From: Candidatus Neomicrothrix sp. UBA2131
GTDB lineage: Bacteria; Actinomycetota; Acidimicrobiia; Acidimicrobiales; MedAcidi-G1
Direction: 5' to 3'
Length of the DNA: 12,428 nt
Assembly (NCBI GenBank): GCA_002329075.1
Contig: DCXR01000012.1
Location: forward strand, 1 to 12,428
The first letter of the stretch is position 1; every line of letters begins with the position of its first letter. The position numbers and the translations under genes are program-made. Positions 6,396-12,428 of the stretch are shown piece by piece. The notes under the pieces are model-generated. The model searched no databases and was not told where the DNA came from. It saw nothing but the letters and a program-made list of their open reading frames with translations.

Positions 6396-6413
6396 CCTCC
6401 CGATGCCGGGAGG
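6396..6413. repeat. Perfect 7-bp inverted repeat in a divergent intergenic region
   Basis: CCTCCCG and CGGGAGG flank ATGC in the 237 bases between the divergent EF-Tu-domain-like gene (start 6297) and the orphan gene (start 6535). No T-tract follows. It could be a dimeric regulator site or an RNA hairpin in a leader. There is no direct evidence for either. Confidence 0.25.
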
Positions 6414-6534
6414 ACAGCCGGGATGCCGTCAGGGCAGGGGTTTCGGATCGAACCCGCGCGAGGCCCGGAGTTTCTGGCAGGCTTTCAGGCCCTGACTCCG
6501 ACAACCTGACCCTCCACCCCTCGAACCTTCCGAC

Positions 6535-6879
6535 ATGGTGATCCCCGAAGAACTCATGCGGCGCCTGGCGGCGGCCGACTTCCGCACCACCGTCGAGTAC
6601 ACGGGGCCGCTCGAGCACCAGTACGTCATGACCCACTTCCGGGAGGACTATCCCTCCCTGTGGTTCGACATGCGGGAACTCATCGCCACCACCGGGGTCG
6701 TCCGACCGTTCCTCGGGAGCACGCGGGTCTGGAAGTACGTCGACCTGCCCGACGGCTACACCTACTGGGTCATGCCCGAATGGGTCGAGGACGGGTGGGA
6801 GGAGGGCTTCGACCCGGAGGACTCCTACGTGCTCAACCGCCAGGAAACGCAGAAGCACCTCCGGGCCGGGACCCGTTAG
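6535..6879 (+). CDS. Hypothetical protein, 114 residues
   Basis: I do not recognise the family. The frame has strongly G/C-ending codons like its neighbours, and its stop lies 18 bases from the convergent amidohydrolase stop, both signs of a real gene. The product is soluble-looking and acidic. It is rich in aromatic residues (YPSLWFDM, TRVWKYVDLPDGYTYWVMPEWVEDGW) with a charged C-terminus, and has no signal peptide, membrane segment or metal-binding motif. No ribosome site is visible before the ATG; the upstream sequence is C-rich. The mRNA may be leaderless, or the true start may be the GTG one codon later. A frame stop at 6493 limits upstream extension. Confidence 0.65.
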   Translation: MVIPEELMRRLAAADFRTTVEYTGPLEHQYVMTHFREDYPSLWFDMRELIATTGVVRPFLGSTRVWKYVDLPDGYTYWVMPEWVEDGWEEGFDPEDSYVLNRQETQKHLRAGTR

Positions 6880-6897
6880 GGGCCCGCCGAGCCGGGC

Positions 6898-7902
6898 TCA
6901 GAGGCCGTAGGCCTCCGTGGCGGTGCCGGCGAACATGCGGGCGCGTTCGTCGGAGGAGAAGTCGGCCACCATCTTCTTGAGGGCGTTGTAGAGCACCCGG
7001 TACGACACCGACAACTTGTCGACCGGGAAGTTGCTCTCGAACATGCATCGCTCGGGGCCGAAGCAGTCGATGGTGTGCAGGTAGTGGTCCCGGTGGGCGG
7101 CGACAACCTCGTCGGAGGTGGGCGGACGGTCGGCCATGTGCCAGTCGAAGCCGTTGTCGGGCATCGCCAGGCCACCCAACTTGGCGAGCACGTTGGGACA
7201 CCGGGCCAGTTCGGCGATGTCTTCCCTCCATGCGGCGAAGATCTCGTCCCGTTGCGACGCGTACGGCCCTACGCCGAGGGGCGTGCCGAAGTGGTCGAGG
7301 ATGATGGCCGTGTCCGGTGCGGCCCGGGCCAACGCGGTGAACTCCGTGATCTGGTTGTGGTAGTGCCAACTCTCGTACGTGTAGCCCAGGCTGCCCAGGT
7401 GGCGCACGCCGCTCCGGAAGGCCTCGTCGGCGAAGAGGCCCAGCGGTGCTCCACCGGGGATCATCAGGACCTCGGGGTGTTCGGCGTGTGCACCGGCATG
7501 GCGGATGCCCCGGAACAGACCTCGGCCGGCCTCCTCGTGGGCTGCGAGCACCTCCTCGACGGCGTCTCCGAGGGTCAGGTCGGCATGGGCCACGATGCCG
7601 GCGATCCGTGACCCCGGTCCGACCTCGCTGTCGGCGGCGATGGCGGCCACGAACTCCGTCTCACCGACCGGACGCAACTCCTCGGGTCCGTCCGTCCGGT
7701 ACTGGGCTCCGCACTCCACGAAGACCGTGGCCTCGACCCTGTGTCCCGACCCGGTATCGGCCCACAGGTCGTCGAGGAGGTATTCGGACCCGTGGTCGTC
7801 GCTTCGCCACAGGTGGTGGTGCGGGTCGACGATCACAAGGTCCGGGTCGACGACCTCCTCGTCGAGGGGCGCATGCCGGTCGGCCAGGCTCGGAGTGCTC
7901 AG
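6898..7902 (-). CDS. Amidohydrolase family protein (Amidohydro_2 type)
   Basis: This TIM-barrel metal-dependent hydrolase is 334 residues long if it starts at the CTG at 7902. VIVDPHHHLW has the HxH metal pair (His28, His30). ILDHFGTPLG (His204) and the C-terminal FESNFPVDK (Asp295) are the other hallmarks of the Amidohydro_2 group, which includes lactonases such as 2-pyrone-4,6-dicarboxylate hydrolase and many uncharacterised enzymes. The substrate cannot be told. The start is unusual: the frame is open far upstream to 8280, but that part is the shadow of the esterase gene. Between the esterase stop and the HxH motif the only in-frame ATG, GTG or TTG is the GTG at 7836-7834, five codons before the motif. 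A CTG at 7902-7900 overlaps the esterase TGA as CTGA and gives an ordinary MSTPSL... N-terminus. I prefer the CTG, with translational coupling. Confidence 0.85.
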   Translation of the reverse strand: MSTPSLADRHAPLDEEVVDPDLVIVDPHHHLWRSDDHGSEYLLDDLWADTGSGHRVEATVFVECGAQYRTDGPEELRPVGETEFVAAIAADSEVGPGSRIAGIVAHADLTLGDAVEEVLAAHEEAGRGLFRGIRHAGAHAEHPEVLMIPGGAPLGLFADEAFRSGVRHLGSLGYTYESWHYHNQITEFTALARAAPDTAIILDHFGTPLGVGPYASQRDEIFAAWREDIAELARCPNVLAKLGGLAMPDNGFDWHMADRPPTSDEVVAAHRDHYLHTIDCFGPERCMFESNFPVDKLSVSYRVLYNALKKMVADFSSDERARMFAGTATEAYGL

Positions 7903-8807
7903 GAGCCCAGTCCCAGCCGGGGTCGGAGCCAGGTGCCGATCTGGGCTACGGCCTCGTCGGCCTCGGGCATGTTGCCGGTGAACAACTGGAACACGTGCTG
8001 CATCTCGGGGAACACGTCGAGGCGTACTTCGACTCCGGCCTTCTCGGCCACATCGGCCAGGCGGGTCGAGTCGTCGAGCAGGGTCTCCTCGTCGCCGACC
8101 TGGATGAGCAGCGGGGGGATGCCGGTGAAGTCGCCGTAGAGGGGTGCAGCCAGCGGGTCGCGGGCGTCCTGTCCGGCGAGGAACATGTCGGCCATGCCCT
8201 TGAGGCCGACCTCGTCGACCAGCATGTCCACGTCGGCCCTCGTCGTCATCGACTCGCCGATGCCCTCCATGTCGACCCACGGCGAGATCGGAACGCCGGC
8301 CACCGGCAGGGGGGTGCCATCGTCGCGCAACTTGAGGAGCGTCGACACGGTGAGCCCTCCACCGGCGGAGTCGCCACTGACGGCAAGCCTGTCGGCGTCG
8401 AATCCCTGGTCTAGTAACCAGCGGTAGGCGGTGGTGCTGTCGTCGACCGCAGCCGGATGCGGGTGCTCGGGAGCGAGGCGGTAGTCGACGTTGAGGACCC
8501 GGCAGCCAACGGCCTTCGCCAACTGACCGGTGAAGTTGCGGTAGCCGGTGGCCGAGCCGATCACATAGCCACCACCGTGCACGTACATCACGACATGGTC
8601 GCCCGAGCCTTCCTCTGGTTCGGTCCAGATCGCCGGCACGCCACCGGCATCCACCTCGGTCCAGGCCACCCCGTCGGGAGCGACCGTCATCATGCTGGCC
8701 GCCATCTCGTACTGGGCCCGCTGCTCCTCGACCGATTGGGCCCCACCAACGGTTTCGCCGAGGAGTCTCAACTGCTCCTTGATTGCCAGTGCCTCTGGAC
8801 TCGCCAT
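7899..8807 (-). CDS. Alpha/beta-hydrolase esterase, hormone-sensitive lipase family
   Basis: This 302-residue protein matches the Abhydrolase_3 / HSL family of carboxylesterases. MYVHGGGYVIGS (HGGG at 77-80) forms the oxyanion hole, and VDYRLAPEHPHPAA is the second family signature. GDSAGG carries the nucleophile Ser147, the acid lies in the GDEE segment (Asp239 or Glu241), and MQHVF gives His271. No signal peptide is present, so it is probably cytoplasmic. The frame is open further upstream, but the ATG at 8807-8805 has AAAGGTGG with GGTGG at 8819-8815, 7 bases away, and family similarity begins after it. The gene ends in a 4-base overlap with the amidohydrolase, suggesting that the two hydrolases act in one degradative route, perhaps ester cleavage followed by opening of a cyclic or amide product. 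That route is inference. Confidence 0.88.
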   Translation of the reverse strand: MASPEALAIKEQLRLLGETVGGAQSVEEQRAQYEMAASMMTVAPDGVAWTEVDAGGVPAIWTEPEEGSGDHVVMYVHGGGYVIGSATGYRNFTGQLAKAVGCRVLNVDYRLAPEHPHPAAVDDSTTAYRWLLDQGFDADRLAVSGDSAGGGLTVSTLLKLRDDGTPLPVAGVPISPWVDMEGIGESMTTRADVDMLVDEVGLKGMADMFLAGQDARDPLAAPLYGDFTGIPPLLIQVGDEETLLDDSTRLADVAEKAGVEVRLDVFPEMQHVFQLFTGNMPEADEAVAQIGTWLRPRLGLGS

Positions 8808-8915
8808 CGTGCTACCACCTTTGTCTCTTCGATCTGCCTGTCGTGACAGTCGGTCTACCATCCGAGGTGCTGGCGGTCCACGGGAAGGGCCTCCGACAAC
8901 GGCCCTCCGGACGCC

Positions 8916-9314
8916 TCAGACAGGACGTTTCCGCGGGAGGTGGCCGGCGATCCAGAGGGCGGCGGCGATGAGCAGCACCTGGACGCCTGCCCGGATCAGG
9001 TGGCCGGTGGTCGACAGGCCGGTCTCGCCGATCGTGATGTCGTTGACCCACATGTTGAGGTTGCCGACGTAGAGGACCACGAGGAGTACGGCGAGGGCGG
9101 TGCCCGCTTGGCGGCGGTGCCCCCGGTCCACCAGCAGGGCGATTCCGATGCCGATCTCGGCGACGCCGCTCACGTGGACCCAGGCGGTGGCGTTTCCCAA
9201 CCGGTCGGGAACCAGTGGCTCGAACCAGTCGGGGTCGACGAAGTGCATGACGCCCGAGGCGGCCATCCCCAGTCCCAGGAGGACGGCGAGCGACCCCTTG
9301 ACGCGTGTCGACAT
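8916..9314 (-). CDS. DoxX-like integral membrane protein
   Basis: This 132-residue protein has four predicted hydrophobic helices at about 8-24, 43-63, 70-88 and 105-124, the layout of DoxX/DoxD-type small membrane proteins. Family-like features are SGVMHFVDPDWFEPLVP after helix 1 and the Gly-rich HVSGVAEIGIGIALL in helix 2. Members have been linked to quinone or sulfur redox chemistry and to oxidative-stress complexes, but most, including this one, have no assigned role. The ATG at 9314-9312 is chosen because helix 1 follows it. A longer frame to 9371 would add an Arg-rich, non-hydrophobic stretch. The ribosome site is weak. The stop is 108 bases before the esterase start. Confidence 0.75.
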   Translation of the reverse strand: MSTRVKGSLAVLLGLGMAASGVMHFVDPDWFEPLVPDRLGNATAWVHVSGVAEIGIGIALLVDRGHRRQAGTALAVLLVVLYVGNLNMWVNDITIGETGLSTTGHLIRAGVQVLLIAAALWIAGHLPRKRPV

Positions 9315-9413
9315 GCACCGAGTCTCGCGCCGGAACGTGTGTTCCGTGGATGATCGGCGACCTGCCGTCACTACGCTGCGGCGCGTTCGGCGACGACACG
9401 AGAGGAACCCGCA
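9315..9413. promoter_or_regulatory. Divergent promoter interval (DoxX-like / aldehyde dehydrogenase)
   Basis: The 99 bases separate two genes read in opposite directions, so both promoters should lie here. I cannot place convincing -35 and -10 boxes. The plus side ends in AGAGGA (9401-9406), 7 bases before the GTG of the dehydrogenase, a good ribosome site. Confidence 0.4.
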
Positions 9414-10868
9414 GTGGAACTCCAGGATCCGACCCTCCTGAGGACCCGGGCGTACATCGGCGGCGAGTGGATCGATGCCGACTCGGGAGCCACCTTCGAC
9501 GTCACCGACCCCGCCACCGGCGACGTCGTGGCGACCGTCGCCGACCTCGGCGTCGACGAGACCCGTCGGGCCGTCGACCTCGCCGACGAGGCCCAGAAGG
9601 CATGGGCGGCACGCACCGCAAAGGACCGCGGGGCCGTCCTACGACGCTGGTACGAACTCTTCCTCGAGCACAAGGAGGACCTCGCCCTGATCATGACCTG
9701 CGAGATGGGCAAGCCCATCGGCGAGTCCCGGGGCGAGGTCGTCTACGCCGCCAACTTCATCGACTGGTTCGCCGAGGAGGGCAAGCGGGCCTATGGCGAG
9801 GTCATCCCCACCCATGATCCGACCAAGCGGCTGCTCGTCCTCAAGCAGCCCATCGGCGTGGTCTCAGCCATCACGCCCTGGAACTTCCCGCAGGCCATGA
9901 TCACCCGCAAGGTCGCCCCGGCCCTCGCCGCCGGCTGCGCCAGCCTCGTGCGTCCGGCCAGCGAGACCCCGCTCAGCGCCCTCGCCGCCGCCGAACTGGC
10001 GGACCGGGCCGGCCTGCCCCCCGGGGTGCTCAACGTCATCCCCGCAACGGACAGCCCCGCCGTCGGTCGGGAGCTCACCACCAACCCGACGATCCGCAAG
10101 ATCTCCTTCACCGGCTCCACACCGATCGGCAAGCTGCTCCTCGGCCAGGCCGCCGGCACCGTCAAGAAGGCGTCCATGGAACTGGGCGGCAACGCCCCCT
10201 TCATCGTGTTCGACGACGCAGACGTCGACTCAGCCGTCGAGGGGGCCATCGTGTCGAAGTACCGCAACAGCGGCCAGACATGCGTGTGCGCCAACCGCTT
10301 CCTCGTCCAGGAAGGCGTCTACGACGAGTTCGCCAAGAAGTTCGCCGAGGCCGTCGCCGACCTCAAGGTCGGACCCGGCATCGACGAGAGCAGCGAGATC
10401 GGCCCCCTCGTCAACGAGGACGCCATCGACAAGGTCGAGGAACTCGTGCAGGGCGCACTCGCCGAGGGTGCCGGAGTGCTCACCGGCGGCCGACGCCACG
10501 CCCTCGGGCGCACCTACTACGAGGTCACTGTCCTCACCGATGTCACACCCGACATGGCGATCCACGGCGAGGAGATCTTCGGTCCGGTGGCTCCCCTGTT
10601 CCGCTTCTCGACGGAGGACGAGGCCGTCGCCATGGCCAACGACACGGAGTACGGCCTGGCCGCCTACTTCTACGCCGCCGACATGGGGCGCACCTGGCGG
10701 GTCAGCGAGGGCCTCGAGTACGGCATGGTCGGCGTGAACACCGGCCTCATCTCCACCGAGGTGGCGCCGTTCGGCGGCTTCAAGGAGTCGGGCATCGGGC
10801 GGGAGGGCTCCCACCACGGCCTCGACGAGTACCTCGAAACCAAGTACGTCGCCATCGGTGGCATCTGA
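9414..10868 (+). CDS. gabD: Succinate-semialdehyde dehydrogenase-type aldehyde dehydrogenase
   Basis: This 484-residue protein is similar end to end to GabD, which oxidises succinate semialdehyde to succinate with NAD(P)+ in the 4-aminobutyrate route. Seen: ITPWNFPQ (Asn157), the dinucleotide motif SFTGSTPIG (231-239), MELGGNAPF (Glu256) and the catalytic Cys290 in SGQTCVCANRF. Cys292 follows two residues later, as in E. coli GabD. The C-terminus has EEIFGPVAPLFRF, NDTEYGLAAYFYA, GVNTGLISTEVAPFGGFKESGIGREGS and ends DEYLETKYVAIGGI. These family-wide GabD stretches make it more than a generic aldehyde dehydrogenase. One oddity is LVRPASETP: Arg180 replaces the lysine that is nearly invariant in the cofactor-binding KPAxxTP segment. 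GTG start with AGAGGA 7 bases upstream. The stop is 9 bases from the convergent SMP-30-like gene. No GABA transaminase is in the window. Confidence 0.88.
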   Translation: MELQDPTLLRTRAYIGGEWIDADSGATFDVTDPATGDVVATVADLGVDETRRAVDLADEAQKAWAARTAKDRGAVLRRWYELFLEHKEDLALIMTCEMGKPIGESRGEVVYAANFIDWFAEEGKRAYGEVIPTHDPTKRLLVLKQPIGVVSAITPWNFPQAMITRKVAPALAAGCASLVRPASETPLSALAAAELADRAGLPPGVLNVIPATDSPAVGRELTTNPTIRKISFTGSTPIGKLLLGQAAGTVKKASMELGGNAPFIVFDDADVDSAVEGAIVSKYRNSGQTCVCANRFLVQEGVYDEFAKKFAEAVADLKVGPGIDESSEIGPLVNEDAIDKVEELVQGALAEGAGVLTGGRRHALGRTYYEVTVLTDVTPDMAIHGEEIFGPVAPLFRFSTEDEAVAMANDTEYGLAAYFYAADMGRTWRVSEGLEYGMVGVNTGLISTEVAPFGGFKESGIGREGSHHGLDEYLETKYVAIGGI

Positions 10869-10877
10869 GCCGTCCGC

Positions 10878-11723
10878 CTACGGCAGGCCGGCCCTCGGGC
10901 TCGCGACAAGCGTCGACCAGATGGCACCCCCTGCGGTGTCGACCATGTCCGCACCGAACCCGGGTGAAGTGAGGACGAACAACGTCCGGCCGTCCTCGCC
11001 GCCGAGCATGCAGGCGTAGGCGTTCTGAGGGGTGCCGTGGCGTTCGAGGATCTCGCCACCTTCGGCGACCCGTACAACCTCCGGGGTTGCCGCGTTGGCG
11101 AACCAGACGGTTCCCTCCGCATCGAGGGTGCAGCCGTCCGGCGCCGTACCCGGCACCTCGGCCCAGGTTCGCCGCTCGGAAAGGGCACCGTCGTCACCGA
11201 TCGTGAACGCCGTGTAGCGCTGCCCCATGGTCTCGCCGACGATCAGGGTCGAGCCATCGGGGGTGATGACCGACCCGTTGGGGAACCCGAGGCCCCCGGC
11301 GGCGACCGCGACGCTGCCGTCGGGCCTGACCAGCGCCAGGTCGGCGTCGCTGGGCTGCCCACGCTTCTCGAGGTCGAACCCGAAGTTGCCCACGTAGGCG
11401 TTGCCGCGAGCATCGACGACCATGTCGTTGCAGTGCCAGGCGGCGATCTCGGACAGGTCGGCATGGAGCGACACGTCGCCATCGGCGTCCATCCGCAGCA
11501 CCTGACGTCGGGTCATTCCGACGATCAGGAGCGTTCCGTCCGGTAGCCATCCCAGTCCGGACGGCTGCTCGTCGCCCAGGTCCAGGATCGTCTCGCGTGT
11601 TCCGTCAGCCGACACGGCGTAGACCCGGTGCTGGTAGAAGTCGGAGTACCAGAGGCGACCGTCGTGCCAGCGGGGACCCTCGCCGAAGTCGAGGCCATCC
11701 GTGAACCGAGCGAATTCCAGCAT
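10878..11723 (-). CDS. SMP-30/gluconolactonase/LRE-like sugar lactonase family protein
   Basis: This 281-residue six-bladed beta-propeller resembles SMP-30, gluconolactonase and related lactonases, divalent-metal enzymes that hydrolyse sugar lactones. The metal ligands expected from the SMP-30 fold are all present: Glu15 in DFGEGPRW, Asn149 in GFPNG and Asp196 in APDGCTLD. Asn99 in WHCNDMVVD is the substrate-side Asn. Repeated blade motifs such as PDGTLLI, ARGNAYVG, PDGSTLIV and AEGTVWFAN are visible. No signal peptide is seen with the ATG at 11723, which I choose because similarity starts at once (MLEFARFTDGL). The frame is open to 11873, but that extension has no family features. No good ribosome site is visible. 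The exact lactone is unknown. Confidence 0.83.
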   Translation of the reverse strand: MLEFARFTDGLDFGEGPRWHDGRLWYSDFYQHRVYAVSADGTRETILDLGDEQPSGLGWLPDGTLLIVGMTRRQVLRMDADGDVSLHADLSEIAAWHCNDMVVDARGNAYVGNFGFDLEKRGQPSDADLALVRPDGSVAVAAGGLGFPNGSVITPDGSTLIVGETMGQRYTAFTIGDDGALSERRTWAEVPGTAPDGCTLDAEGTVWFANAATPEVVRVAEGGEILERHGTPQNAYACMLGGEDGRTLFVLTSPGFGADMVDTAGGAIWSTLVASPRAGLP

Positions 11724-11899
11724 CGAGGATTCTCGTTTCAAGGAGTTGGGGAAAGGGGCCAGGTTCAGGGTCAGAGCGTAGACAGCGCTTCCGAGCCGGG
11801 ACGATGCGAGCCGGCAGGGAACGCGGGTACCCTTCAGCGGTGCCTGCCGATACTGTCGGGCGGTACCACTCAACGGCCACGATCTGAAAGACTGCGGCG
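11724..11899. promoter_or_regulatory. Divergent intergenic region (SMP-30-like / lipoprotein)
   Basis: The 176 bases between two divergent starts should contain both promoters. A GATACT within CCGATACTGTCGGG upstream of the lipoprotein is a weak -10 candidate, and the surrounding CCGA...TCGG is a short inverted repeat. On the minus strand TACGCT is an equally weak candidate for the SMP-30-like gene. Nothing decisive is seen. Confidence 0.25.
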
Positions 11900-12428
11900 A
11901 TGCGACGACACATGGTGACTGCGGCGGCCCTCGCGGCGATACTGGCCCTGGGGGCCTCGGGCTGCGGCCTGCTCGAGACGAACGACGACGAGATCGAACA
12001 GCTGCGGTCCGAGATCATCCAACTCCGCGAGGACATGATCGACCTCCAACTCGAAGTTTCCGTGCTGGCCTCGGCACCACCGCAGACGACCGCTCCTTCC
12101 TCCGCCACCACGACCACTACAACGGTCGCTGGAACCTCCGACACCACAACTACCACCGAGGCAGCCGGGTCCTCCGACACCACCACGACAACCGCGCCAA
12201 CGGCTATCGAGGATCCCATCCCGGTCGCCGACGAGGAAGCCGTTCTGACCTCCGTCTACGAGTGGGGTCCGAGCGACGAGGCCGCTTCGCTCCAGACGCT
12301 GCTCGGCATCACCGCCGACGGCTGGTACGGCCCCGGCACGCAGGCGGCCCACATCGCCGAACTCGAGGCCCGAGGCCTGTCCACCGACAGCGTCCCGAAC
12401 CAGCCACCGGAGACCACGGTTGCACCGG
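11900..12428 (+). CDS. Putative lipoprotein with coiled coil, Thr-rich linker and peptidoglycan-binding-like domain (3' truncated by window)
   Basis: At least 176 residues; the stop lies beyond the window. The N-terminus MRRHMVTAAALAAILALGASGC is a signal peptide ending in a lipobox-like ASGC, with Cys22 as the lipid site; Ala rather than Leu at -3 is less usual. Residues about 29-57 form a heptad pattern (IEQLRSEIIQLREDMIDLQLEV), a short coiled coil that could give dimers or trimers. A low-complexity Ser/Thr linker follows (about 63-99), with the unit SDTTTTT twice. From about 115 to 158, TSVYEWGPSDEAASLQTLLG and ITADGWYGPGTQAA match the PG_binding_1 pattern of paired helices with DGxYGPxT. 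A second Pro/Thr-rich linker begins at the window end, so another domain may follow. The likely place is the outer face of the membrane, touching the cell wall. The ATG at 11900 has only a weak GAAAG ahead of it; ATG at 11912 is the alternative. Confidence 0.75.
   Translation, partial: MRRHMVTAAALAAILALGASGCGLLETNDDEIEQLRSEIIQLREDMIDLQLEVSVLASAPPQTTAPSSATTTTTTVAGTSDTTTTTEAAGSSDTTTTTAPTAIEDPIPVADEEAVLTSVYEWGPSDEAASLQTLLGITADGWYGPGTQAAHIAELEARGLSTDSVPNQPPETTVAP

Noticed and set aside
6298..6858. Upstream extension of the EF-Tu-domain-2-like frame
   Set aside because: It crosses the divergent orphan gene and lacks family similarity. A good ribosome site and GTG at 6297 define the start.
7903..8280. 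Upstream extension of the amidohydrolase frame
   Set aside because: The Arg/Pro/Gly-rich translation is a shadow of the esterase gene and has no amidohydrolase similarity.
12110..12200. Thr-codon-rich stretch as a DNA repeat array or CRISPR
   Set aside because: The repetition is at the protein level (Thr codons varied among ACC, ACG, ACA and ACT) inside a continuous lipoprotein frame, with no spacer-repeat structure.

Overview
The window is about two-thirds G+C. It has short intergenic gaps, mixed ATG/GTG starts and strongly G/C-ending codons. The genes include a nitronate monooxygenase, an amidohydrolase, HSL-type and SMP-30-type hydrolases, and a lipoprotein with a Ser/Thr-rich linker. This suggests a chromosomal segment of a high-GC actinobacterium, possibly Acidimicrobiia. 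That placement is inference from gene content and style, because no marker gene is present. There is no transposase, integrase, phage gene or CRISPR array.

Layout. At 1-42 is the 3' end of a tRNA-Val(UAC), followed by a plus-strand nitronate monooxygenase-like gene (87-1226). From 1312 to 6297 all genes are on the minus strand. Read in the direction of transcription they are: a small EF-Tu-domain-2-like protein (6297-5986), an alkyl-DHAP-synthase-like FAD oxidase (5840-4233), an anaerobic-sulfatase-maturase-type radical SAM/SPASM protein (4083-2827), and a GrdB-family protein (2466-1312). A plus-strand orphan gene lies at 6535-6879. Three minus-strand genes follow: a DoxX-like membrane protein (9314-8916), an HSL-family esterase (8807-7899) and an amidohydrolase (7902-6898). 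The last two overlap by 4 bases. The window ends with a plus-strand GabD-type aldehyde dehydrogenase (9414-10868), a minus-strand SMP-30/gluconolactonase-like protein (11723-10878), and the 5' part of a plus-strand lipoprotein with a peptidoglycan-binding-like domain (11900 to the window end).

Main result. What looks like two adjacent minus-strand reading frames (2466-2011 and 1992-1312) is one gene interrupted by an in-frame UGA. That UGA falls exactly where glycine/sarcosine/betaine/proline reductase B proteins carry selenocysteine, in a U-P-L-C motif. A 6-bp stem with a 5-nt loop starts 11 nt after the UGA and fits a bacterial SECIS element. The gene is therefore most likely a 384-residue selenoprotein. 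No classical reductase partner genes and no selenocysteine machinery (selA/B/C/D) are in the window, so its reaction is unknown.

How the genes work together. Most appear to be independent metabolic genes. The best-supported functional unit is the esterase/amidohydrolase pair, which is translationally coupled. The block from the FAD oxidase to the selenoprotein is co-oriented, but its gaps of 149 and 360 bases leave co-transcription unproven. The 360-base gap also holds a plus-strand terminator-like hairpin that no annotated gene explains.
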